Shown: positions 33,971 to 43,231, numbered from the stretch's first letter. The stretch is DNA of 64,000 bases from CBDCYS01 sp965226185 (GCA_965226185.1 CBDDCT010000005.1:1019067-1083066), one strand, 5' to 3'. Made by a program: numbers and translations. The notes: generated by a model from the sequence alone, not told the origin.

Positions 33971-36166
33971 CTATTCAACCGCGATTGTCACCACATTCGA
34001 TTCGGCGCCGCCAATCCTGAGCGAGACCCCCACGGCACTACCGCTGGGAGCGCCGGCGGGCACCCGCACATTAACTTGGTAGAGACCGATGAAGCCCGGA
34101 GCCAAACCGGCAAACAGGACGTCCGCGGCGGCGCCGCCGATCGAAACCTCGGGGCTGGCCGTGGTCTCCGAAAGCGGGTTCGAAACAGCCGCCTCACCGC
34201 TCGCCGGGGCACCCGTTACACGGCCCAGGCCGTTAGCGAACATCTCGAGGAACTCCCCCTTTCGCGCCGGGCGGGAATTCGGCGAGGCCCCCGCCGGAGC
34301 CGCCAGCGCGCCGGAACCCGAGATCAGTATCGCCCCCTGCCCGGCACCGCTCGATCCAGTGGTAAACAGTCCGGGGCTAAATCCAGAGACCGGAACCGCC
34401 ACCGGCTCACTGATATGCGGTCCGATGCGGACAGTCAAGCTCGCTGGGCTGCCGCTTCGCAAATCCCAAGGAATCTGTACATTGAGCTGGCGCGGCGAAG
34501 CAAAGAACATCGGGGCGCGCAGCCCGTTCAAAAAGACCGTCGCGCCTCCTAGCATGCTCGGCAGCGGCTGGCCGGGAGTCGATTCCGTGTCCAGCGCCAA
34601 TCCCGTGCCGAAGACCGAGGCGATCATCCCCGGCGCCACGGCCGTCCCGCCGGTAAAGCTTGCCGCGTTCACGACACCGGCTGAGTTGACGGCCGGCGCG
34701 GTGGCGGGCGCCGCACGCACGGGAAACTCGAAGACAGGAGCCGTTCCTCCCAGCAGGCGGGGGTTGACGACTTTGATCTCCGCGGTCCCTTCCGCTACCA
34801 GGTCGCGGGCGAAGATCGTCACTCGAAGGTGCTGGTTGTCAATGAAGTTCGTCGGGCGCGGATTCGAGTTCCAGTGAACTTCCAGCCCCGGTACGAAGTT
34901 CGTCCCCACGACGGACAGCTCCAGACTCGCCCCGCCCGCGACCGCGCTCAGCGGGTAGTAGGAGGAAACCGCCGGGGAGACGCGGTCGGTGACAACCCGA
35001 TAGACACGGCCTTCGTGCGACTCCGCGAAATAGAGTTCGCCGGCTTCGTCCTCGCCGAAACTAGTAAAGTCGAACGCAGTGACGCGACGGTCCAGCTCCT
35101 TCCAGCCGCCCTCCACCTGGCCAGCCGCGAACAGCCTGCCACCGCAGTGGTCTCCGTAAACATAGACCCCGGCGAGCCGCGGAACCTCAACACCCCGGTA
35201 GCGATAGCCGCCTATCACGGCGCAGCCTAAGTCATGACGGTGGTATCGAATCGGCCTTGTGAGCGACTCATCGAGGCAGGCCTCTGGGAATAGGGGGCAA
35301 TCCACTGCCTCGACCATCGGCCAGCCGTAGTTTTCGCCGCCTGAGCTGGCCGCCGTCTGGAAATTGATTTCCTCGAAGCGGTTCGCTCCGACATCCCCGA
35401 TGAACAGGTCGCCGGTCGCGCGGTCAAAGCTGAAGCGCCAGGGGTTGCGAAGACCGTAGGCCCATATTTCCTCCCGAGCCCCCTCCCGGCCAACGAAAGG
35501 GTTGGATGGCGGAATGGCATAAGGATCGCCCGTATCCACGTCAATTCGCAGGATCTTCCCGAACAAGTTGTCCAGCCTCTCCGCCCGCTCGCCCCGCTCG
35601 TTTGGGGAGCCTCCGTCGCCGGTCGCTATGTAGAGGTAGCCGTCGGAACCGAATTGAAGCTGCCCCGCGTTGTGCGTGCCGTGGGGTTGCTCCAACGTCA
35701 GCAAGACCTTCTCGGAGTTTGGGTCGGCCACATCCGGATCATCGCGAGAGACACTGAAACGCGAGATCACGGTTTTGCCGAACCCGTCCGAGCTGTCCGT
35801 GTAATTGACGAAAAAGAAGCCGTTGGCGGCGTAGTCCGGATGAAACGCAACGCCCAGCAAGCCGCGCTCCCCGCAGCAGCCAACGCGCGGCGTTATGTCA
35901 AGGAATGGCTTCTGGAGCAAGCGCGTGCCATCGTGGATCCGAATCGAGCCGTCCTGGAGATTGATGAACAGCCGCCCCGAGCCGTCGCCAGCATGCGTGA
36001 TCCCGACCGGGCGAAGGAGGTCTCGGGCAATTTCCTCGAAAACGAGTTCCTTGAGGACGCCGGTTTGTTGGGCGGGCAATGCCTGACAGAAGCAGAACTG
36101 CCAAGAAGCAATGTGCGCAACCGCCCAGAATAATCGCGATTCGTGAACGTTGATCAGCAAACTCAT
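33971..36166 (-). CDS. Exported PQQ-type sugar dehydrogenase with TIG and Solibacter C-terminal domains
   Basis: A 731-residue secreted protein. The signal peptide ends near residue 32 (CQALPAQ). A six-bladed propeller of the soluble aldose sugar dehydrogenase (GSDH/YliI) family follows, to about 410: HAGDGSGRLFI, CCGERGLLGVAFHP, GTHNAGQLQFGSDGYLYIA, YGLRNPWRFSFDRATGDLFI. Next comes an IPT/TIG immunoglobulin-like domain, then the C-terminal TIGR03437 domain (VNAASFTGG... to the end, with LNVQIPWDL). It would oxidise aldoses with PQQ and feed periplasmic electron carriers. The start at 36166 is chosen because the signal peptide begins there. A paralogue is next to it. Confidence 0.88.
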   Translation of the reverse strand: MSLLINVHESRLFWAVAHIASWQFCFCQALPAQQTGVLKELVFEEIARDLLRPVGITHAGDGSGRLFINLQDGSIRIHDGTRLLQKPFLDITPRVGCCGERGLLGVAFHPDYAANGFFFVNYTDSSDGFGKTVISRFSVSRDDPDVADPNSEKVLLTLEQPHGTHNAGQLQFGSDGYLYIATGDGGSPNERGERAERLDNLFGKILRIDVDTGDPYAIPPSNPFVGREGAREEIWAYGLRNPWRFSFDRATGDLFIGDVGANRFEEINFQTAASSGGENYGWPMVEAVDCPLFPEACLDESLTRPIRYHRHDLGCAVIGGYRYRGVEVPRLAGVYVYGDHCGGRLFAAGQVEGGWKELDRRVTAFDFTSFGEDEAGELYFAESHEGRVYRVVTDRVSPAVSSYYPLSAVAGGASLELSVVGTNFVPGLEVHWNSNPRPTNFIDNQHLRVTIFARDLVAEGTAEIKVVNPRLLGGTAPVFEFPVRAAPATAPAVNSAGVVNAASFTGGTAVAPGMIASVFGTGLALDTESTPGQPLPSMLGGATVFLNGLRAPMFFASPRQLNVQIPWDLRSGSPASLTVRIGPHISEPVAVPVSGFSPGLFTTGSSGAGQGAILISGSGALAAPAGASPNSRPARKGEFLEMFANGLGRVTGAPASGEAAVSNPLSETTASPEVSIGGAAADVLFAGLAPGFIGLYQVNVRVPAGAPSGSAVGVSLRIGGAESNVVTIAVE

Positions 36167-36323
36167 TGAAGGGAGCAACACCCGAGGTGGTGCGCGGTTG
36201 AGGCCCAAATTGCTTTGCGAACTTTCCTATCCCAAAATAAAGGCGACCGCACGGATGCAGGGCTCAGGAAACTAACAATTATACGATGGGGCCAGTGGCT
36301 CGGCCGGCCCTCTACAGGACCCA

Positions 36324-38504
36324 TTACTCAACAGCAATCGTGACGGTATTGGAATCTGCTTCCTCGAACGAAAGCGCTACCGGCACGCTATCGCCGGCGG
36401 GCGCGGCGGGCGGCACCTTGGCATTCACCTGATAGAGGCCGACGAATCCTGGCGCCAGCCCGGCAAACAGCGGCACTGTGGGGACTCCGCCGATCGTGAT
36501 CGTTGGCAAGGTAATCGATTCGGAAATGGGATCCTGCCGGGCGGCGGATCCGCTGGCCGGCGGGTTGATCACGCTCCCCAAACCGGTCGCGAAGATTTCC
36601 AGAAACTCTCCCCGCTTTACCGGACGCGAGCCCGCGTGAAAACCCGCCGGCGCCGCTAATGCGCTGGTTCCGGATATCAGGATCGCTCCCTGGCCGCCGC
36701 CCGACTGATCGATGCTGAATATCCCCGGACTGAATGCCGCTATGGAAACGGTCGTGGGCTTGCTTTCCCGTGACCCGATCCGAGCAGTGAGGAGAGCCTC
36801 CCGTCCGCCCGTGAGTTCCCAAGGGATCTGAATGTTCGACTGTGTTTGGGAAGCGAAGAACAGAGGCACGGAAATCGAGCCGTCGAAGAACAGATTCGAG
36901 CCGCCCAGGGATACAGACAGAGGTTCGCTGATCGCGGCTTCGGGGCGCAAAGCGAGGTCAACTCCGAAAACAGATGCGATCGTTCCCGGGGCGATACCCT
37001 GTCCGGCGGCGAAGCTGGCGGCATTGACCACGCCGCCCGAATTGATATTAGGGAAAAGGTTCGGCGGCTCCTCGACCGTGAATAAAAAGGGCCCGGAAGC
37101 TCCGCCGCCTGGAGCGGGGTTGACAACGGTCACCCGTGTCGTGCCCGGGTCCGCGATATCAGCGGAGGAGACGACCACTTGCAGCCGCGAATTGTCGAGG
37201 AACACCGTCGGCCGCGGGTCATCGTTCCATCGAATCACCGAGTCCGGCACGAATGCGGATCCAACAACGGTAAGGGTGGTGTCAGGCGCGCCGGCAACGA
37301 CGGCGCCCGGAGAAAGGGCTGAGATCAGAGGCGCCGGGAAGTCCGTGCGTATCCTGTAAACCGCTCCATTTTGATAGTCGGCGAAGTAGAGTTCACCCTG
37401 TTCGTCTTCGCCAAAGGCGCTGATGGAAAACCCTGTCGCGCGGGCCCCGATCAGGGTCCACTGACCGCCCTGCTCAACCCCGGCGTAAAAATTGCCCGTG
37501 CAGAAATCGCCAAAGAAATAGACACCTTGGAGTTGCGGAAAATCGAGGCCGCGGTAACGATACCCGCCAGTGATTGAACCGCCGCAGCGCTGAGCCGCGT
37601 GGGCGTAATCGAGAATCGGCAGCGTGAGCGTGCCATCATTGCACGCCGAGAGGGGACTGAAGCAGGCACTCGCCTCCATCCGGCGCCAGCCGTAATTGAG
37701 CCCGCCTACTCCGGCCGGCTGGAAGCTGATCTCCTCGAGGGCCTCCTGCCCGACATCGCCGATGAACATGTCACCGCTTGCGCGGTCGAAGCTAAAACGC
37801 CAAGGATTGCGTAAACCCAGCGCCCAAATTTCGGGCCGAACACCCGCCTGCCCAACGAAGGGGTTGCTCACGGGGACGCTGAACAAATCGCGGCTGTCGA
37901 CGTCGATTCTCAGCATCTTGCCCAGCAGCGTTCCCAGGTCTTGCCCGCGATTCCCCGGATCGGCAGCTGAGCCGCCATCGCCCATCCCGATGTAGAGAAA
38001 ACGATCAGGGCCGAACTGCAACTGCCCGCCGTTGTGATTCCCGAACGGTTGAGCGATGTTCAGCAAGACGGCCTCCGAACCAGGATCGGCGATAATTCGG
38101 TCGGACGAGCGATAGCGGGCAACAACCGTATCGCCGGAGCTTTCGTTGTAGTTGACGAAGAATAGGCCGTTGTCCTCGAAATCGGGGTGGAAGGCCACAC
38201 TGAGCAAACCGCGCTCGCCGCAGCACCTAACCTTGCCGCGGATATCGAGAAACGGCGTATCCAGTAAGCGGCCTCCGTCAAAAACAACAATCCGGCCAGC
38301 CTGGAGCGTGACAAACAATCTGCCCGACCCGTCTCCTGCGTGAGTGACGGCCACTGGACGGTCCAGGCCCGTAACCAGAGGGTCGAAGACCAGATCAGCC
38401 AAGTTGAGCGGCTGAGCAGAGACGGGCCGAACCGCCATCGCAAGCAGCAGGGCAACAAGACAGCCGAAAAAGCGCACCAAGGGTTTCCTCATCACTCCCT
38501 TCAA
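36324..38504 (-). CDS. Exported PQQ-type sugar dehydrogenase, paralogue with same architecture
   Basis: A 726-residue paralogue of the downstream gene with identical domain order: signal peptide (about 1-30), GSDH-type beta-propeller (HAGDGSGRLFV, CCGERGLLSVAFHP, LGLRNPWRFSFDRASGDMFI), TIG domain near 425-515 and TIGR03437 domain from about 520 (NIQIPWEL near 600). The two proteins are clearly homologous but not recent duplicates, judging by many substitutions. They are 157 bp apart on the same strand. The C-terminal domain probably anchors or presents the enzyme; its function is unknown. Confidence 0.88.
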   Translation of the reverse strand: MKGVMRKPLVRFFGCLVALLLAMAVRPVSAQPLNLADLVFDPLVTGLDRPVAVTHAGDGSGRLFVTLQAGRIVVFDGGRLLDTPFLDIRGKVRCCGERGLLSVAFHPDFEDNGLFFVNYNESSGDTVVARYRSSDRIIADPGSEAVLLNIAQPFGNHNGGQLQFGPDRFLYIGMGDGGSAADPGNRGQDLGTLLGKMLRIDVDSRDLFSVPVSNPFVGQAGVRPEIWALGLRNPWRFSFDRASGDMFIGDVGQEALEEISFQPAGVGGLNYGWRRMEASACFSPLSACNDGTLTLPILDYAHAAQRCGGSITGGYRYRGLDFPQLQGVYFFGDFCTGNFYAGVEQGGQWTLIGARATGFSISAFGEDEQGELYFADYQNGAVYRIRTDFPAPLISALSPGAVVAGAPDTTLTVVGSAFVPDSVIRWNDDPRPTVFLDNSRLQVVVSSADIADPGTTRVTVVNPAPGGGASGPFLFTVEEPPNLFPNINSGGVVNAASFAAGQGIAPGTIASVFGVDLALRPEAAISEPLSVSLGGSNLFFDGSISVPLFFASQTQSNIQIPWELTGGREALLTARIGSRESKPTTVSIAAFSPGIFSIDQSGGGQGAILISGTSALAAPAGFHAGSRPVKRGEFLEIFATGLGSVINPPASGSAARQDPISESITLPTITIGGVPTVPLFAGLAPGFVGLYQVNAKVPPAAPAGDSVPVALSFEEADSNTVTIAVE

Positions 38505-38587
38505 GTTAAACGCCTTTGGGGATCAGAAAGTTGCGCGGAAGAAATCGCACTACCATCCGGCGGCTGAGTATAGGATACTGACTGTTT

Positions 38588-39793
38588 ATGAAACAGAAAG
38601 CTCGTCTCTTCGCGCTCAGTCTTGGGCTGTTGGTGATCACCGCAGCCGCTATTTCGCAAACGGCCAAGTTGCCGGTGAATTGGATAGGACTACCCGACCC
38701 TTTCCACACCCCCTCGGCCAGCAACCGGCCGAAAGTCATTCCGCGCCCGGATGATAGCAAGTTGTCGGTTCCCGCCGGGTTTCAGGTTGAAGAATACATG
38801 TCGGGCTTCGATGCGCGCCCGCGCTACATGGTGCTCGGGCCGGGCAACGAGATTTTGCTCTCCGACAGCGGTGAGCGCAACAAACCGACCGGCGTCGTCT
38901 ACGTCATCAAAGACAAGCAAAAGAAGATCATCGAAGACCTCGACCGCCCCTTCGGTTTGGCCTTACACGAAGATTGGCTATACGTGGCCGAGCCAACCTC
39001 AGTGAAGCGCTACAAATACGATGCCAAGTCAATGACCGTGACCAGCAAGGGCGAGGAGATCATCTCGCTGGCCGGATTCGGCCGCGGGCACTGGACGCGG
39101 ACGCTGCGCTTCGATCAAGACCACAAGAAGCTCTACACGACTGTCGGCTCGGGATCGAACATCGACTTGGGCGAGGACCCCAAACGAGCATCGATCCTTC
39201 GTTCCAATCCCGACGGCAGCAACGTAGAAATCTTGGCCTCGGGCTTGCGGAACGTGATCGGGCTGCGCTGGTATCCCGGTTCACGGCAACTGTGGGCAGC
39301 CGTCCAGGAACGTGACGGGCTTGGCGACGATATAGCCAATGACTACCTTGTCGGCATCAAAGAGGGCGGCTTTTATGGCTGGCCCTATGCCTACAACGGT
39401 CCCCATGAAGAGCCCCGTCACGAGGACGCCGCGCTCGACATGGTGAAGAAGACGCTTTACCCAGACGTTCTTCTAGGAGCCCATGTCGCGGTTCTCGACA
39501 TTCTGTTCTACGAAGGCGATCAGTTCCCGGACGAATACAAGGGCGGGCTGTTCCTGGCGTTCCACGGGTCCTGGAACCGGGCCAAGCGCACCGGCTACAG
39601 CGTGGTGTATATCCCGTTCAAGGACGGCAAACCGACCTCGGGCCCGCAAGACTTCCTGACGGGCTGGATGCTCGGCGAAGACGAGCGCGAGGTTTGGGGC
39701 CGGCCGGTCGGGCTGTTGCAGATGCCTGACGGCTCCTTGCTCGTCTCCGACGACGGCGGCCGCAAGCTCTGGCGAATATCGTACAAAGGCTGA
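38588..39793 (+). CDS. Exported PQQ-dependent sugar/sorbosone dehydrogenase-like protein
   Basis: A 401-residue protein with a signal peptide (about 1-22, ending ISQTAK) and a single beta-propeller of the sugar/L-sorbosone dehydrogenase group: VPAGFQVEEYMSGFDARPR, GRGHWTRTLRFDQDHKKLY, GLRNVIGLRWYPGSRQLWAA and FLAFHGSWNRAKRTGY. It lacks the TIG and TIGR03437 domains of its neighbours. It is divergent from them and just upstream of a multihaem cytochrome on the same strand, which suggests an electron acceptor (inference). Confidence 0.88.
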   Translation: MKQKARLFALSLGLLVITAAAISQTAKLPVNWIGLPDPFHTPSASNRPKVIPRPDDSKLSVPAGFQVEEYMSGFDARPRYMVLGPGNEILLSDSGERNKPTGVVYVIKDKQKKIIEDLDRPFGLALHEDWLYVAEPTSVKRYKYDAKSMTVTSKGEEIISLAGFGRGHWTRTLRFDQDHKKLYTTVGSGSNIDLGEDPKRASILRSNPDGSNVEILASGLRNVIGLRWYPGSRQLWAAVQERDGLGDDIANDYLVGIKEGGFYGWPYAYNGPHEEPRHEDAALDMVKKTLYPDVLLGAHVAVLDILFYEGDQFPDEYKGGLFLAFHGSWNRAKRTGYSVVYIPFKDGKPTSGPQDFLTGWMLGEDEREVWGRPVGLLQMPDGSLLVSDDGGRKLWRISYKG

Positions 39794-39852
39794 GACGGAC
39801 GCTCTGGGATCCGGCCTTGCCAACGCCGCGGAAAGTTCGAGAACTAGACTCG

Positions 39853-39947
39853 GAGCCCCGACCGTGAGGGAGGGGTTAGCCACTTTGACGCGCCTCATCC
39901 GCCAGCGGCCACGCGCCCCCTTTTGGTTGCGGCTCGTCCGCGCTAGG
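39853..39947 (+). repeat. 95-bp dispersed repeat, long form (copy A)
   Basis: The 95 bp match the reverse complement of 42265-42359 at about 83 of 95 positions by manual alignment. The first 28 bp are the REP-like core found elsewhere. It covers the first part of an open frame upstream of the cytochrome, which would otherwise be annotated as its N-terminus. Confidence 0.85.
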
Positions 39948-39956
39948 AGCATCTCG

Positions 39957-40619
39957 TTGACTTTGGGAACGGCGAAAGTAGTGGTCTGCGCCCTCGCCTT
40001 GGCATTCGGCAGCCCAGCCGAAGCCCAGCCCGGCTTCTCTCACCAACTCCATCTCAACAAGGCCGGCGCAACTTGCACCGTCTGCCACGGCTCCGCCACC
40101 AGCAGTAAAGCCGCCAGCGACCGTAACCTGCCGCAACAGGAGACATGTCTCGCCTGCCACAACGGAGAAACCGCGCCCAAAGTGGAATCAAGCTGGCTGC
40201 CGGAACGGAAGACGGACGAGCGCACCTACCGCTTCAACCACGAGTTTCACCTCAAGCTTGGCAACATTGCGCCGCTGATCGCGGTCATGATCGATAGCGG
40301 GACCTATCTGGGAAAATATGGTGACATCCGGCGCCATCTCGATTCGGACAACGAGTGCCAAGCCTGCCACCGCGGACTCCAAGAGACAGACCTGGCGGGC
40401 AAACCGAATCTCCCTCAGATGTCTGACTGCTTGGTCTGCCACTCCGAGATCGACAACCCCTTCAGTTGCGAAACGTGTCACCTGCAAGGCGTCGACCTCA
40501 AGCCCGTCTCCCACGACCGCACTTTCATTGACCAGCACTCGACCGGCCGGCTGAATCTAGATAAATCCACCTGCCTTCCCTGCCACGGCACGAACTTCGC
40601 GTGCATGGGATGTCACTGA
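39957..40619 (+). CDS. Seven-haem cytochrome c, exported
   Basis: A 220-residue periplasmic cytochrome with seven CxxCH haem-binding motifs (CTVCH, CLACH, CQACH, CLVCH, CETCH, CLPCH, CMGCH). A hydrophobic signal segment ends near AFGSPAEAQ. I place the start at TTG 39957, because AGGAG lies 7 bp before it and the preceding open frame (from 39864) is translated from the dispersed 95-bp repeat. The protein ends directly at the last haem motif. It probably carries electrons from the neighbouring sugar dehydrogenases or to a terminal acceptor (inference). Confidence 0.85.
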   Translation: MTLGTAKVVVCALALAFGSPAEAQPGFSHQLHLNKAGATCTVCHGSATSSKAASDRNLPQQETCLACHNGETAPKVESSWLPERKTDERTYRFNHEFHLKLGNIAPLIAVMIDSGTYLGKYGDIRRHLDSDNECQACHRGLQETDLAGKPNLPQMSDCLVCHSEIDNPFSCETCHLQGVDLKPVSHDRTFIDQHSTGRLNLDKSTCLPCHGTNFACMGCH

Positions 40620-40657
40620 GGCATCGGATGCAATCCCGCGCCGCTCCGCGGCTCAAC

Positions 40658-40696
40658 GGCTCTGAGCTTGAAGGCTCTAATCTCGAAAGCTCCAAG
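40658..40696. repeat. 15-bp degenerate tandem repeat
   Basis: GGCTCTGAGCTTGAA (40658) and GGCTCTAATCTCGAA (40673) are followed by a partial third unit (AGCTCCAAG). It lies between the cytochrome and the next minus-strand gene. No function is evident. Confidence 0.6.
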
Positions 40697-40723
40697 GGGA
40701 CAGTATTGCCAATAGGCCACAGC

Positions 40724-40972
40724 TCAGAATCGATCCTGACGGGTTTCCGCTAAGACGTCCGCCGTTCGAGTTTTCGCATTGGGGACGGTGTATTTCTTCT
40801 GGAGCGTCTTCAGGTGTTCGATCCATGCGGCCCTCTCGTCGCCGGGCTCGATTGCCCCTGTCAATCTTGCCTTAGCCTGCCCACGGACCGTAGCGGACGC
40901 GTCCTCCCGTTGGCTGACTCGCTGGACCGGCTCGGGGAGTTTCGCCTTGCTCTCGCTCGGTATTTTGACCAT
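40724..40972 (-). CDS. Small antitoxin-like protein, solitary
   Basis: An 82-residue protein starting MVKIPSESKAKL and ending TADVLAETRQDRF. The C-terminal WIEHLKTLQKKY...LAETRQDRF pattern resembles the tails of VapB-type antitoxins that are followed by a PIN-domain toxin. No toxin frame is found downstream, where only the repeat and the cytochrome end occur, so it may be an orphan antitoxin or a chance frame. A longer frame begins at TTG 40993. Confidence 0.4.
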   Translation of the reverse strand: MVKIPSESKAKLPEPVQRVSQREDASATVRGQAKARLTGAIEPGDERAAWIEHLKTLQKKYTVPNAKTRTADVLAETRQDRF

Positions 40973-41291
40973 GTATCCACTGTAGCTGCTCAAGCCAATT
41001 CTTGGTAATGAGGGTACCGTCGTTCATGCAGCTCGCCAGTAGTGCAGCAACCTAATCTGTCTCAGCTTTCGGGAGAAGCCCGTTGAAACGGGCTGTCAGC
41101 CGGGCGGGCATGGTCCGCCACCAGCCGTAAACCGACTGGCCTAAGAAAACCGAAACCGCGTGAACGCGGCTTGCCCAAGGCGGGGCTTAGCAATTAGGCG
41201 GGAGCCCGAGACCACAGAGTCGACAGGAAGGGGACTTGACCCCAGGCTCCCGCCTGGGGCTCTGATGCTGCCTTCCGAACGTGAAGGCCCC
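40973..41291. other. Gap rich in short palindromes
   Basis: No gene is seen. It contains AGCCCG-TTGAAA-CGGGCT (41077-41094), CCGCG-TGAA-CGCGG (41156-41169) and CCCCAGGC-TCCC-GCCTGGGG (41240-41259), the last within a sequence shared with 8039-8065. These are dispersed palindromic elements rather than terminators, as T-runs are missing. Confidence 0.6.
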
Positions 41292-42251
41292 TCAGCTCTC
41301 CCGGCAGGCGCGCTCCAGCACCGCCATCCTGACGGCGACGCCGTTCTCTACTTGATTCAGAATCACCGACCGGGGGAAGTCGGCAACGTCGGACGACAAC
41401 TCTCGCCCGCGGTTGATCGGACCCGGGTGCATCACAATCGCATCGGGCTTGGCGAGTTGCAGGTGCTCGAGGCCCAGCCCATAGAATTGGAAGTACTCGT
41501 TTTTGGGGAATGGCAGCACGTGCTGGCGCTCGAGCTGCACGCGCAACATCATGATGACGTCCGCGCCGGTGACCGCTTCGTCGATGTTATAGGTGAGCCT
41601 AATCCGGGGAGCCAGCGACGCCAAATCATCGGGCAGCATTGTGGCCGGGCCGCAAAGGACCAGGTCCACTCCGAACTTCGACAGCAGGTGCACATTCGAG
41701 CGTGCCACGCGGCTGTGAGCGATGTCGCCGATGATTGCCACGCGCAGTCCCTCGAGCGAGGAGCGGTAGTCGAGAATCGTCACGGCATCCAGCAGCGCCT
41801 GGGTGGGGTGCTCGTGGCGTCCGTCCCCCGCGTTGACGATGGGCGTTTGCAGAAAGCGCGACAGAAAATGCGGCGCGCCCGAAGCCGAGTGCCGCATCAC
41901 GATCACGTCCGGACGCATCGCCGAAAGCGTATTCAGCGTATCGACGAGCGATTCCCCCTTGGAAAGGCTCGAACCCTGGGCCGAGATGGAAATCGTATCC
42001 GCGCTCAGCCGCTTCGCGGCGATCTCGAAACTTGCCCGCGTCCGGGTGGATGACTCGAAGAACAAGTTAACGATCGTCTTGCCTCGCAGTGTGTCCAGCT
42101 TCTTGACTGACTGCGAGCGCATCCCTTGGTGGACACGGCCCCGGTCGAGCAGCCACTGGATGTCTTCGCGGCTCAGATTCTCTGTTCCGAGAAGTCCGCG
42201 GGCCTCGGTTGCCGGCTGCTGTGTCGCGGTTGCCGCGGATGGAAGCGCCAT
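41292..42251 (-). CDS. pyrB: Aspartate carbamoyltransferase catalytic subunit
   Basis: A 319-residue ATCase that joins carbamoyl phosphate and aspartate in pyrimidine synthesis. The carbamoyl phosphate motif FFESSTRTR is near residue 65, HPTQALLDA near 150, and the aspartate-binding loop with HPGPINRGRE near 275. The N-terminus has about 15 extra residues. It lies downstream of pyrR on the same strand, separated by a 95-bp dispersed repeat; no pyrC follows. Confidence 0.95.
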   Translation of the reverse strand: MALPSAATATQQPATEARGLLGTENLSREDIQWLLDRGRVHQGMRSQSVKKLDTLRGKTIVNLFFESSTRTRASFEIAAKRLSADTISISAQGSSLSKGESLVDTLNTLSAMRPDVIVMRHSASGAPHFLSRFLQTPIVNAGDGRHEHPTQALLDAVTILDYRSSLEGLRVAIIGDIAHSRVARSNVHLLSKFGVDLVLCGPATMLPDDLASLAPRIRLTYNIDEAVTGADVIMMLRVQLERQHVLPFPKNEYFQFYGLGLEHLQLAKPDAIVMHPGPINRGRELSSDVADFPRSVILNQVENGVAVRMAVLERACRES

Positions 42252-42264
42252 AACTGTTTTCTTA

Positions 42265-42359
42265 CCTAACGCGGACCAGCCGCAACGAAAAGGGGGAGCG
42301 TGGCCGCTGGCGGGTGAGGCGCGTCCTAGCGGCTGACCGCTCCCTCACGGCCGCGGCTC
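42265..42359 (-). repeat. 95-bp dispersed repeat, long form (copy B)
   Basis: Inverted relative to 39853-39947, about 2.3 kb away, with about 87 percent identity by manual alignment. It begins 14 bp upstream of the pyrB start codon, in the gap between pyrR and pyrB, so it forms most of the pyrB leader. Confidence 0.85.
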
Positions 42360-42399
42360 TGATTCTGGCTATCGCATTTCCCGCCATGTTTGACACGAA

Positions 42400-42957
42400 T
42401 TAATTCTCGTCCACCTTCTCGACAAGCAAAACCCTTTCCTCCCCGTCGATGGGTTCGAGTTTCACCTCGATGATCTCGTTGTCTGTTGTTTCCACGAACT
42501 TGCCGACGAAATGGGCTTCGATCGGCAACTCGCGATGACCGCGGTCGATCAGAGTGCATAACCGCACCGTGCGAGGGCGTCCCTTGTCGAATAAAGCATC
42601 CAGAGCCGCCCGTGTCGTCCGTCCGGTGTAGAGAACGTCATCCACCAGAATAACGTCCGACCCCGAAATCGAGAAGGGGATGTCGGCGCCATTGATCACG
42701 GGCTTGTCGGCAACGGCCGTCAAATCGTCCCGGTAAAGCGTGATGTCAAGACTGCCACACGGCACGCGACGGCCCTCGAGCTGTTCGATCTTGGCCGCCA
42801 GGCGCTCACCCAGCACGGCTCCTCGCCGGTGAATGCCGACAATCGCTAATTCGCCGGACGGAGCGCTCTTGTCGATCACTTCGTGCGCCAGCCGCACCAG
42901 CGTGCGGTCGATCTCCGAGCCCGTCATGAGCTGCGATTTGGTCCGAATCGTTGCCAT
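42400..42957 (-). CDS. pyrR: PyrR bifunctional regulator/uracil phosphoribosyltransferase
   Basis: A 185-residue PyrR. The PRPP-binding motif DVILVDDVLYTGRT is near residues 97-110 and the N-terminal GIHRRGAVLGERL near 42-54. In many bacteria PyrR binds uridine nucleotides and pyr mRNA to attenuate transcription; it also converts uracil to UMP. I could not identify a PyrR-binding loop or attenuator ahead of pyrB, where the repeat sits. It is the first gene of a pyrR-pyrB pair. Confidence 0.93.
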   Translation of the reverse strand: MATIRTKSQLMTGSEIDRTLVRLAHEVIDKSAPSGELAIVGIHRRGAVLGERLAAKIEQLEGRRVPCGSLDITLYRDDLTAVADKPVINGADIPFSISGSDVILVDDVLYTGRTTRAALDALFDKGRPRTVRLCTLIDRGHRELPIEAHFVGKFVETTDNEIIEVKLEPIDGEERVLLVEKVDEN

Positions 42958-43231
42958 CGAAGCGTCCGAAATGTCCCTTACGATAACACAACTTCGGGGA
43001 CGGGTTTGTAACGGCTCAGACGTGTTTCGTGTGACGTTGAGACCATGATATCGGGCGGTTCGTCCGGTGTGGAGTGGGCGGGCCTTGCCGTTGGGGCCGG
43101 GCTGTTGCGAGGCAGGTTGTGGTCGCCGCTTCGCAACGAAGGACCGGCTGAGAGCCGGTCCCTACGGCGGTTTGGAGTCGGCTGAAGGCTCCGCGGGAGG
43201 GATAAGCGATCTTGTTTTGTCTTCTAGGCCG

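Noticed and set aside
39864..39956. N-terminal extension of the multihaem cytochrome
   Set aside because: This part is translated from the dispersed 95-bp repeat; a ribosome-binding site supports the TTG at 39957.
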